Positions 36,655 to 44,163 of a stretch of DNA of 64,000 nucleotides are shown here, in pieces. Position 1 is the first letter of the stretch, and each line of letters begins with the position of its first letter. The translations under genes and the position numbers were made by a program. The DNA comes from an uncultured Methanobrevibacter sp. (lineage in GTDB: Archaea; Methanobacteriota; Methanobacteria; Methanobacteriales; Methanobacteriaceae). Location of the stretch: assembly GCF_934746965.1 (NCBI RefSeq), contig NZ_CAKVFS010000002.1, forward strand, positions 1 through 64,000, in the 5' to 3' direction. Below the pieces are notes generated by a model. The model was not told where the DNA came from and ran no database searches. It worked only from the letters and a program-made list of their open reading frames with translations.

Positions 36655-37776
36655 CTAATTTGTATAATTTATAAGTAAATTTTCATCTAAATTTGATGCA
36701 ATATCCCAAGTTCTTTCAAAATTATTTCTAATTTGTGAAATAGAATCCCTATCTTCATAAATAGCACCATATTCAACATCACTATTTCCACTACCTTTAG
36801 AAATAATCATGGCATGGGAATCATCTGTAAGTAAATTAATTGAATGTACTTTAGGAACTGTTTTAATTTGTACTCCTTGTTTAAGAAGAGAAGAAATTAA
36901 AATTGTATATGCCATGTCAGACACATCAAAATCATTGATAATAACTCTTGAGTAAATTGTTGGAATATGAGATAAAAACCTATCAGACAAATCATTTAAA
37001 GAAGGAATTTCTAACATGATTTCTTTATTTACACCAACAGCTAATTTATCAAATGCTTCACTAGAATTTATTAAACCATCACCATAAACAACATAACTCC
37101 TAAGCAATTTAGGAACAGGTAGGTTTTCTGGATGATTAACATCTATTTTAATATTTCTTGGTTCACTAATCTCTTTAGCTTCAGAAGGAATATAAGTTTC
37201 ATTTTTTATATACTCCTCATCCTGACGTAAAGCTCTTTTAATTTCTTCAGATTTATCATATTTATTATTAGAAACATAATCATGAGAACGTTTTTTAGGT
37301 TTTCTAGTAATTTTTAAAGGTTTATCATAATTTGGAGTGAAATTAAGATTGTTGCCAAAATTGGTTGTTGAATCATCATTATGAACTCTTAAAACTGTTT
37401 TAGAATCATCTACACTATTAAAATCAAAGGAATCATCATAATAATATTCTTCATCAATATATTCAGGTAAATCATTCTCATAATAATCATCAAAAGTATC
37501 TCTAATTTTTAAAGGACCATTATTACTATTAGAACTTTTATTAAATGAAGGATATTTAATCTCATTATTTTCTAAAAATTCTTTAAACATAGATGAAGTT
37601 TTATCTGCATTAGAATCAATAAAATAACTAATAATTATAATTATACCAATTATTGCTAATATAAATCCAATAACTAATAATATATCTATTAAATTATAAA
37701 CATTTGCCTCATAAACTATGAGAACTCCAACTACAAATAAAATAAAACCTGAAATTAATTTCAATGTGTTTCCCAC
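36655..37776 (-). CDS. Membrane-anchored protein with PLD/TrmB-like C-terminal domain
   Basis: Unknown function. Two hydrophobic helices (about 5-22 and 30-48) anchor a long, acidic, probably disordered linker (about 50-210, rich in Asp, Tyr, Ser, Asn). The C-terminal 160 residues start near LPKVLRSYVV-like LPVPKLLRSYVVYGDG. The SHAMIISKGSGNSDVEYGAIYED and FERTWDIAS pieces resemble the ligand-binding domain of TrmB-type regulators, a PLD-like fold. I chose GTG at 37774-37776, which has AGGGTGG just upstream. It is divergent from the two pilin genes. Confidence 0.6.
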   Translation of the reverse strand: MGNTLKLISGFILFVVGVLIVYEANVYNLIDILLVIGFILAIIGIIIIISYFIDSNADKTSSMFKEFLENNEIKYPSFNKSSNSNNGPLKIRDTFDDYYENDLPEYIDEEYYYDDSFDFNSVDDSKTVLRVHNDDSTTNFGNNLNFTPNYDKPLKITRKPKKRSHDYVSNNKYDKSEEIKRALRQDEEYIKNETYIPSEAKEISEPRNIKIDVNHPENLPVPKLLRSYVVYGDGLINSSEAFDKLAVGVNKEIMLEIPSLNDLSDRFLSHIPTIYSRVIINDFDVSDMAYTILISSLLKQGVQIKTVPKVHSINLLTDDSHAMIISKGSGNSDVEYGAIYEDRDSISQIRNNFERTWDIASNLDENLLINYTN

Positions 37777-37958
37777 AATTCCACCCTTCAATAATTATTA
37801 TCACTCTATTAATTAAATTTTGTACAACACCGTTAATAAAGATGTTGATAATAAAAAGATTTTCTAGAAAAAACTTTAAAAAAAGAGCAGATAATACTTT
37901 CTATCAAAATAGTAATATTAATATAATATAAGAAATAAGTATTACTACTGGTGAAAAT

Positions 37959-38168
37959 ATGAAAATTTTAGAAAAAATCAATAATGAAAAGTCAGGGCAA
38001 GGAGCAGCAGAATATATTTTATTATTTGGAGGAGTGATAGTGATAGCTATTTTTGCATTAACCATTTATAAATCATATATGCAAACAAGTGACAATAATC
38101 TAAAAGTAAAAGACGATATATCTGAAGTTAGAAGAACTGTACGTGAAAACAATAGCATACTTGGATAA
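37959..38168 (+). CDS. Class III signal peptide pilin-like protein 1
   Basis: A 69-residue pilin-like protein. The N-terminus KINNEKSGQGAAEYILLFGGVIVIAIFALTIY has the class III signal layout: a short charged leader, a GQ-x-x-x-E motif with Gln at +1 and Glu at +5 after the cleavage site, then a hydrophobic helix that would form the pilus core. The mature part is only about 57 residues. A GGTGAAAAT ribosome site precedes the ATG. Cleavage would need an EppA-type prepilin peptidase, not present here. The second pilin follows after four bases. Confidence 0.82.
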   Translation: MKILEKINNEKSGQGAAEYILLFGGVIVIAIFALTIYKSYMQTSDNNLKVKDDISEVRRTVRENNSILG

Positions 38169-38172
38169 AAAA

Positions 38173-38346
38173 ATGAACCTCGACAATAAAGGACAAAGTA
38201 GTGCAGAGTTAATTTTAATAATAGGAGGATTAATCATAATAATATTATTTATTGGAAACTATGTTACCAATATAACAAGTACTACTCAAAATAAGTTAAA
38301 AACCGTAATAACAAAAGAACGAAACTTTTTAATAAATAAAATTTAG
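38173..38346 (+). CDS. Class III signal peptide pilin-like protein 2
   Basis: A 57-residue companion pilin. MNLDNKGQSSAELILIIGGLIIIILFIGNYV carries the KGQSSAE class III signal followed by a strongly hydrophobic helix, and the short tail TQNKLKTVITKERNFLINKI is basic. The ATG at 38173-38175 was preferred; a GTG 30 bases upstream in frame would overlap the first pilin and add a charged leader untypical of the family. The ribosome site is weak, so it is probably translated by coupling to the first gene. Confidence 0.78.
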   Translation: MNLDNKGQSSAELILIIGGLIIIILFIGNYVTNITSTTQNKLKTVITKERNFLINKI

Positions 38347-38372
38347 AAAAGAGAGTATAAAATTCTCTCTTT

Positions 38373-39380
38373 CTAATTTAAAAGATTAGTAGTTAAAATA
38401 TCCCTCCAAGATTCGGAGTTGATATTGCATAATTTCATTGAAGTTCTTGTAACTTCCCTAATGTTTTGTGGACATGCATTGACACAAGCACCACATAAAT
38501 TACAATAATCTAAATTAGTAACTGCTTTATTATCAGTAATTTCTATTGCATTGCATGGACAAACATCTTGACAAGCATGACATGCATCACCTTTACAAGT
38601 TGCTTCTTCTGTTTCAACTAAACTTAAAGTTCCTTCAAATGGTTTAGTTACGTTTATAGTATCAACAGGACAAACTTTTTCACACCATGAACAATTTACA
38701 CAACCATCTTCAAGAATGATTGCAGTACCATTAATTTCCGGAGCTTTAATTTGATCTTGAAGCATACATGTTGAACATACTTCCATGATTGCATCTTGAG
38801 GACAAGCTCTTTTACAAACTCCACAATAAACACATTTAGAAGTATCAACACTAATAACATTATTAAGATTATCTGTAGAGAATTCTTGATTATTAGTTAA
38901 AGTAATAGCTTCTGCAGGACACATTTCTGCACAAATATTACAATAAACACATTTACCATCATCTATATTAATTTCACCAATAACTAAATCTTCTCTAGAT
39001 GGTAACTCTCTTTCAAATAATATAGAATCTCTTGGACAAGCAGAATAACATCTTCCACAATATATACAGTCATCATTATTAATTTCTGATTCAACTTTCC
39101 ATACTGGATAATTTCCAGTTTCTTTAATATCATTACCATTAATCATTAATGATAATGCATCAAAAGGACATGCAACAGAACATAAACCACATAAAACACA
39201 AGTGTTTTGAGTTACAGAAACTAAATCCATTTCAATTAAACCACGTGCAATTGGTACAATAGGTCCTAATCTTAAAGAAGATGTTGGACATACATTAGTA
39301 CAAATTCCACAACCTACACACCTATCATTGTTATGGGATAACTTACGGGTTTCTTCCCCGTATCTCTCAACATTAAACAT
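38373..39380 (-). CDS. fwdF: Polyferredoxin, FwdF type (eight 4Fe-4S motifs)
   Basis: An electron-transfer polyferredoxin with eight four-cysteine motifs (CVGCGICTNVCP, CVLCGLCSVACP, CIYCGRCYSACP, CVYCNICAEMCP, CVYCGVCKRACP, CVNCSWCEKVCP, a CKGDACHACQDVCP variant, CNLCGACVNACP). Eight clusters is the number known for FwdF, which carries electrons to tungsten formylmethanofuran dehydrogenase, the first step of methanogenesis. The ATG at 39378-39380 follows GAGGG at a good distance; an ATG four codons earlier overlaps the upstream stop. Catalytic fwd genes are absent here, so partner assignment is inferred. Confidence 0.78.
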   Translation of the reverse strand: MFNVERYGEETRKLSHNNDRCVGCGICTNVCPTSSLRLGPIVPIARGLIEMDLVSVTQNTCVLCGLCSVACPFDALSLMINGNDIKETGNYPVWKVESEINNDDCIYCGRCYSACPRDSILFERELPSREDLVIGEINIDDGKCVYCNICAEMCPAEAITLTNNQEFSTDNLNNVISVDTSKCVYCGVCKRACPQDAIMEVCSTCMLQDQIKAPEINGTAIILEDGCVNCSWCEKVCPVDTINVTKPFEGTLSLVETEEATCKGDACHACQDVCPCNAIEITDNKAVTNLDYCNLCGACVNACPQNIREVTRTSMKLCNINSESWRDILTTNLLN

Positions 39381-39388
39381 AAAATCCC

Positions 39389-39580
39389 TCATGCTTTAGA
39401 TATAGCTTGATTAGGACAATTTTGGATACAAAGGTCGCAGTCATCACATTTTTCAGGGACAATAGTTACATCACCATTTTCTTCAATGAGTGCGCCTTGT
39501 TCACAAATCTTTACACATAAACCTTGGACAGGACAATTTTCAATGTGACCACAAAGATCTGAATCTATTTTTACTGCCAT
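39389..39580 (-). CDS. Small ferredoxin, FwdH-like
   Basis: A 63-residue iron-sulfur protein. Its C-terminal half has a normal 4Fe-4S motif (CDDCDLCIQNCP). The N-terminal half has an unusual cysteine arrangement, with Cys residues in DLCGHIENCPVQGLCVKICE, that could hold a second cluster. The tandem order of a small ferredoxin followed by FwdF matches fwdH-fwdF at the head of the Methanothermobacter fwd operon. It is first in a two-gene unit behind a promoter flanked by TGTCGA repeats. FwdG or another ferredoxin are the alternatives. Confidence 0.62.
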   Translation of the reverse strand: MAVKIDSDLCGHIENCPVQGLCVKICEQGALIEENGDVTIVPEKCDDCDLCIQNCPNQAISKA

Positions 39581-39650
39581 ATAACCACCTCAAATTTGAT
39601 ATGAAAAATATTTTATAAAAAAAATAATATTTTAATATCAATTAATACAT

Positions 39651-39678
39651 TGTCGAAATGCATATATAAACATGTCGA
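39651..39678 (-). promoter_or_regulatory. Promoter of the ferredoxin pair with flanking direct repeats
   Basis: On the minus strand a TATA-like TTTATATATG (39662-39671) lies about 85 bases ahead of the ferredoxin start. It is bracketed by two identical hexamers, TGTCGA on the plus strand, at 39651-39656 and 39673-39678. Their 22-base spacing is about two helical turns, which would put both on one face of the DNA, as expected for an operator that blocks or activates TATA-binding protein. Confidence 0.4.
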
Positions 39679-39698
39679 TTTAATCCAATAATAAAATA

Positions 39699-40157
39699 CT
39701 ATTTTAAAATATTTCCTTTTTTATTAATTTCACCACTCCTAATTCGTGTAGACGAAATAGGATTACCATCATCAGCTAAAACAAAACTAACAACAACAAT
39801 ATCTAATGGAGACATCCCTTTGGAAACTCTTATTTCATTAATTTCAACTGCAACAGGTTCAGTTTCTTCACTAACAACAATTGCATCAAAATTTTCATCA
39901 AATATTGTAGTTCCATAAGCATCATCCAATACCATTACAGTATAATTAGATTTATCCCAAAAGAAGTCTTTAAGAGATTTCATCCTGTCCTTACAAGAAT
40001 CTATATCTCCTTTAAGACCACCAAAAGCATTAGAAGTTACACCAATTTCAACTTCTTCACCAAGGTCAAAAGCAGTTGTAAGTAACTTTTTATGTCCATC
40101 GTGGAACTTATCAAAAGTCCCCCCAACAGCTATTTTCTTATATTTTTTATAAACCAT
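39699..40157 (-). CDS. coaD: Pantetheine-phosphate adenylyltransferase (archaeal)
   Basis: Transfers AMP from ATP to 4'-phosphopantetheine to make dephospho-CoA, the next-to-last step of coenzyme A synthesis. The nucleotidyltransferase signature AVGGTFDKFHDGHKKLLTTAFDLG (residues 10-33) holds the catalytic HDGH, and the second signature is SSTRIRSGEI near residue 138. Length 152 fits the archaeal COG1019 enzyme, which differs from bacterial CoaD. It is a single gene between the ferredoxin pair and the large surface protein. Confidence 0.93.
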   Translation of the reverse strand: MVYKKYKKIAVGGTFDKFHDGHKKLLTTAFDLGEEVEIGVTSNAFGGLKGDIDSCKDRMKSLKDFFWDKSNYTVMVLDDAYGTTIFDENFDAIVVSEETEPVAVEINEIRVSKGMSPLDIVVVSFVLADDGNPISSTRIRSGEINKKGNILK

Positions 40158-40280
40158 AATATTGTCCTAAATTAGTTTGCTAATATAAATTTATTCAAAC
40201 TATTATAAAATATTAGTGATTTAAAAATTAGTTATGCTTAAAAAAATATTTAAAAAAAAATAAAAAAGGAGTAATAAAAA

Positions 40281-43200
40281 TTAGAATGGTAAAGAAATAT
40301 AATAACCATTTAAAGTAAATGTGTTAATATTCCAATTATTTATTACACCTAATGAGTTTCTAGTACTTATAGGATCAGCAACAACCCAAGTATCACCGAT
40401 TAAAACTTGAGCCCAAACATGTCCTATTTGCCCACTTGAAAAAGTACATTTTCCATGAACATATCTTGCTGGAAGATCAGCAGCCCTAAATAATGCAACA
40501 ATAATTTGTGTTTGATCACAACAATTACCTGAAGTTCTACTTAACATGTCCTTAGCACTATACCAAGTATCATAATGACTAAGATAACTATAATGGTCTC
40601 TTACATAATTATGTATTGCTTCAGCTTTTTGCGTAGGAGTTATTAAACCTGCAGTTAATTTTTGAGCTAAAGCAATAATTGCTGGATCATCAGATTGACA
40701 ATTCTTTGTAGGTTGTAAATAAGCATTAATATTTGCTAATTCATTTTCCTTAGCCAATACATTAACACTATTTATTGTAAATTGTGATGAAGCAGATTCA
40801 ATTGATTTAATAGTTACATAAGCAGGCATTATATCATTAGACCCATAAAATGCAACTACACGACTAAATGCATAAACCAAACCATCAAAAGTTATAGTTC
40901 CAACACTGGAAGATACGGATTCTGGAGCTTTGCCATTAGTATTTACATAATTCACAATAGATTGTGCAACACTAATATAATCTGCCAAATTACCTAAATT
41001 ACCAGTTTTAGAATAATTAGATGGATTAAAAACATCTTTATAACTTAAATCACTTAAATCACCAGCATTTATTTTTATACTTGCTACAGCTGCAAGATAT
41101 AAAAATTGTGCTATGGTATAATTATTACCATTTATTAAAACATGATCCGGTAATTTAGAATATGCTTCAATATAAGTTTTTACATTATTTGATGCTTCAA
41201 TCATATTCTTAATTGAAATAGTTCCTGAAACATGTATATGTGCTTGACCACTATTTGAATAATTGCCTCCTTTTTCAGGATAGTAATAATAAGATATAGT
41301 ATAATCTCCTTTTTCTAAAGATTTTATAGTTATTGTAGCTATACCATCATTATTAGTTAAAGCACTATCAGTAATACCATTATAAGAAACTTTAATAGTT
41401 GCTCCTTTTATTGGATTACCCTTAGCATCAGTTAATTTAACTAAGAAATTACCAGTACTTCCTACATTAAACGTAATATCATCTGCAGTAAGTATAGTTC
41501 CATTTACCAAAATCTTATTTGATCCAGAACCTTGGTAAAAAGTACTATTAATTGCATAAGATATATCATAATAACCTACATTAAGATTAATATTTAATCT
41601 AGCTATACCTGATCCATCAGTAACTCTAGTATATTTAACTCCAGATACAGTAAATAGAACAGCAATGCCTTTCATGAGGTTTCCATACTTATCAGTAATT
41701 GCAACATCAAAAGTAGAACCATCTCCTGGCAACATTACTAAATCTTTTGCTTTAATATTTAAAGTTTGTTTAGCAACAACCACATTGTTTGATCCTTCAT
41801 TATAATCCATAGACCCTTTTTTAGAATAAGTATATGAAATTACATAATTACCTGGATTTAAATTAATATTTAAACTCGCTACACCTTTAGAATCAGTCAT
41901 ACGTTCATAAGTCATACCATTAATTGAGAAAGTAATAGTTTTATTGACTAAAGGTTTCCCATTTAAATCTGTTAATGTAACATTAAATTTAGCAGTTTCA
42001 TTATAAATTGCATTTAAATCTTTACCAGTCAATATACTAGTTGAATTTATAATATGGATTATACTACTAGACTTAGAAGCATTATAACCTACATCACCAT
42101 CAAATCCATAAGTTACATTATAATTACCAATACCCAAATTAGAAAAGGAAGTAGTAGCCTTTCCATTTTTATCAGTAGTCACAGATACTTTAATATTATT
42201 ATATGTAAAGTAAACTGTTTTAGAGCTTAATGGATTTCCTTTTATATCAACTAATGTTACAGTATAATTAGTAGCAGTATTTACAATAAGATATGTATCT
42301 TCACCAATTAAAGTAGTGCTAGATTTAATAACTTTAATATTATTAGCTATTTTAAGACCATTATACTCACTTGTAATAATATAAGTATTAGGATCTAAAT
42401 TAATATTTAATCTTGCAGTACCATTAGCATCAGTAACCCTCTCATAAAATACACCATTAATATTAAATCTAACAGTTGCATTAACTAAAGGTCTACCTTG
42501 ACCATCAATTACATTTACAGTGAATTTAGTACCATCTCTACAATACATATTTACATTTTCAGTAAATAATGTAGATAAAACAGTGATATTATAACCATGT
42601 TCTTCACTAGTAGTAGGATTATAAGCAGTTAATATATAACTACCTGGAAGCAAGTTAATATTCAATCTAGCTACACCACCACCATTAGTAACACGATCAT
42701 AGAATACACCATTAATATTAAATCTAACAGTAGTATTAATTAATGGATTACCTGCATAATCATAGAAAGTTGCATAATACTGAGTATTATTTCTAAAATA
42801 CTTAATTATACTATCACTATTAATCGTGGATAATACAGTTATGTTGTTTGCATATTTTTCACCATTAGTATGTATAGCAGTTAATATATAACTACCTGGA
42901 AGCAAGTTAATATTCAATCTAGCTACACCACTACCATTAGTAACACGCTTATAAAATACACCATTAATATTAAAATTAACCGTAGTATTAATTAATGGGT
43001 TTCCGTTTCCATCAATAAATTTCGCATAATATTGAGTACCATTTTTATAAAATTTCACAACATTATTTGCAGATATTGTAGATAATACTTCCACTAAGTT
43101 TTTAGTTGAAGAATTTCCATACAATGTAGATCCTGCATACTTTGCAGTAATATCATATTTACCAGCATCTAAATTAATTTTAATAGATGCAACACCATCA

Positions 43201-43685
43201 CTACCAGTAGTACGATTATACTGTACACCATTAATTACAAAAGTTATGGTCTGATTAGCTAATGGTTTACCAGTTATATCAGATAATATTACTTTAAAAG
43301 AAGTACCATTATGATAATACAAAGTTGTATCATTACCAACTAATGTAGTATTTAAAACAGAACTTTGAGAATCAGAAATAACAGCACTATTAGAATTTTG
43401 TTGTGATTCTATAATATCACTATCCTCATAATTAACATTACTATGAGATTCAATTATTCCACTATCAGAATAATAAATATCAGAATCATAATTATAAGAA
43501 TAATCTTCTGAGATAGATCCATTACTAGAAACTTCTAAATTTTTATAAGATAATTGATTATCTTGTATTAATTTTGAATTTTCGATATCTGAAGCATTAT
43601 TTAAATCTGTTGCACATACTGATCCCAATAATAAGAATATTGTACAAAAAATTGAAATGAATAATGCTTTATTTATCTTTGAAAT
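40281..43685 (-). CDS. Adhesin-like wall protein: 8 Ig-like repeats, pseudomurein-binding repeats, transglutaminase-like peptidase domain; ATT start
   Basis: A secreted 1134-residue protein. Order: signal peptide (1-26, hydrophobic IFCTIFLLLGSVCA), Ser/Asp/Tyr-rich spacer (27-111), eight Ig-like repeats of about 85 residues (112-821), two segments resembling pseudomurein-binding repeats (about 825-871 and 901-960), and a transglutaminase/C71-like domain (993-1134). That domain has a Cys in GNCCDQT (about 1055), His in GHVWAQV (1089) and Asp in VADPIS (1104), so the catalytic triad looks intact. The reading frame has no ATG, GTG or TTG before the signal peptide. ATT at 43683-43685 follows GAGGTGG at normal spacing and is the likely start. 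Confidence 0.8.
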   Translation of the reverse strand: MSKINKALFISIFCTIFLLLGSVCATDLNNASDIENSKLIQDNQLSYKNLEVSSNGSISEDYSYNYDSDIYYSDSGIIESHSNVNYEDSDIIESQQNSNSAVISDSQSSVLNTTLVGNDTTLYYHNGTSFKVILSDITGKPLANQTITFVINGVQYNRTTGSDGVASIKINLDAGKYDITAKYAGSTLYGNSSTKNLVEVLSTISANNVVKFYKNGTQYYAKFIDGNGNPLINTTVNFNINGVFYKRVTNGSGVARLNINLLPGSYILTAIHTNGEKYANNITVLSTINSDSIIKYFRNNTQYYATFYDYAGNPLINTTVRFNINGVFYDRVTNGGGVARLNINLLPGSYILTAYNPTTSEEHGYNITVLSTLFTENVNMYCRDGTKFTVNVIDGQGRPLVNATVRFNINGVFYERVTDANGTARLNINLDPNTYIITSEYNGLKIANNIKVIKSSTTLIGEDTYLIVNTATNYTVTLVDIKGNPLSSKTVYFTYNNIKVSVTTDKNGKATTSFSNLGIGNYNVTYGFDGDVGYNASKSSSIIHIINSTSILTGKDLNAIYNETAKFNVTLTDLNGKPLVNKTITFSINGMTYERMTDSKGVASLNINLNPGNYVISYTYSKKGSMDYNEGSNNVVVAKQTLNIKAKDLVMLPGDGSTFDVAITDKYGNLMKGIAVLFTVSGVKYTRVTDGSGIARLNINLNVGYYDISYAINSTFYQGSGSNKILVNGTILTADDITFNVGSTGNFLVKLTDAKGNPIKGATIKVSYNGITDSALTNNDGIATITIKSLEKGDYTISYYYYPEKGGNYSNSGQAHIHVSGTISIKNMIEASNNVKTYIEAYSKLPDHVLINGNNYTIAQFLYLAAVASIKINAGDLSDLSYKDVFNPSNYSKTGNLGNLADYISVAQSIVNYVNTNGKAPESVSSSVGTITFDGLVYAFSRVVAFYGSNDIMPAYVTIKSIESASSQFTINSVNVLAKENELANINAYLQPTKNCQSDDPAIIALAQKLTAGLITPTQKAEAIHNYVRDHYSYLSHYDTWYSAKDMLSRTSGNCCDQTQIIVALFRAADLPARYVHGKCTFSSGQIGHVWAQVLIGDTWVVADPISTRNSLGVINNWNINTFTLNGYYISLPF
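42625..43003 (-). repeat. Near-identical DNA copies of two Ig-like modules
   Basis: Within the surface-protein gene, 42625-42751 and 42877-43003 match almost base for base over roughly 127 bases, with fewer than ten differences. They are offset by 252 bases, exactly 84 codons, the length of one Ig-like unit. Other repeats of the same gene are recognisable only at protein level. This points to a recent duplication or gene conversion between repeats 2 and 3. Confidence 0.7.
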
Positions 43686-44163
43686 TTTTCCACCTCTTAG
43701 TTCTCATTACGAAAATTTTAATAAAAATATTATATTATACTAACATATAGTATTCATAATGAGTAATTATAAATTTAGAAGTTATTATTATATAAATGTT
43801 TTTACAAGTTTATTAATAAAAAAACCTATTTAAAACAATTAAATCAATTAAAAAATAGTTAAAAACATTATAAAACTTAAATTAAAAACAAATAACATTA
43901 AAATATCTAAAAAAAGAATAAATTATCTTAAATTTACATTTAAAATTTAAACATACGATGAAATATAAATCTTACATGTAACTATGTAGTATATTTAAAA
44001 TCTAATTCTATTGAAGTTTTAAATAAGAAATACATCAAAAATTTATTTTTATATGAAAAAATATAAGAAGATAACTTAATAATTACAAAATAGTGAATTT
44101 AAGTAAGATATTAAAAAAACAAGTAAAATTTTAAAAAAAAACAAAAGGTTCATAGTTGATTCA
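43686..44163. other. Non-coding gap between the surface protein and radical SAM genes
   Basis: Very AT-rich, with no credible reading frame. On the minus side a TATA-like TTTATATAA (about 43788-43797) could drive the surface-protein gene with a leader near 80 bases. In that leader are the inverted repeats ATACTA/TAGTAT (43737-43742 and 43748-43753) and CTCATTA/TAATGAG (43703-43709 and 43757-43763). Toward the plus-strand gene I see only scattered TATA-like runs. Confidence 0.5.

Noticed and set aside
38143..38172. A GTG start that would lengthen the second pilin by ten residues
   Set aside because: The extra residues overlap the first pilin and would place a long leader ahead of the class III signal; the ATG at 38173 gives the normal layout.
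42300..43300. Regularly spaced repeats that might suggest a CRISPR array
   Set aside because: The 252-base period equals 84 codons and the repeats encode Ig-like domains in one frame; there are no short identical repeats with unique spacers.
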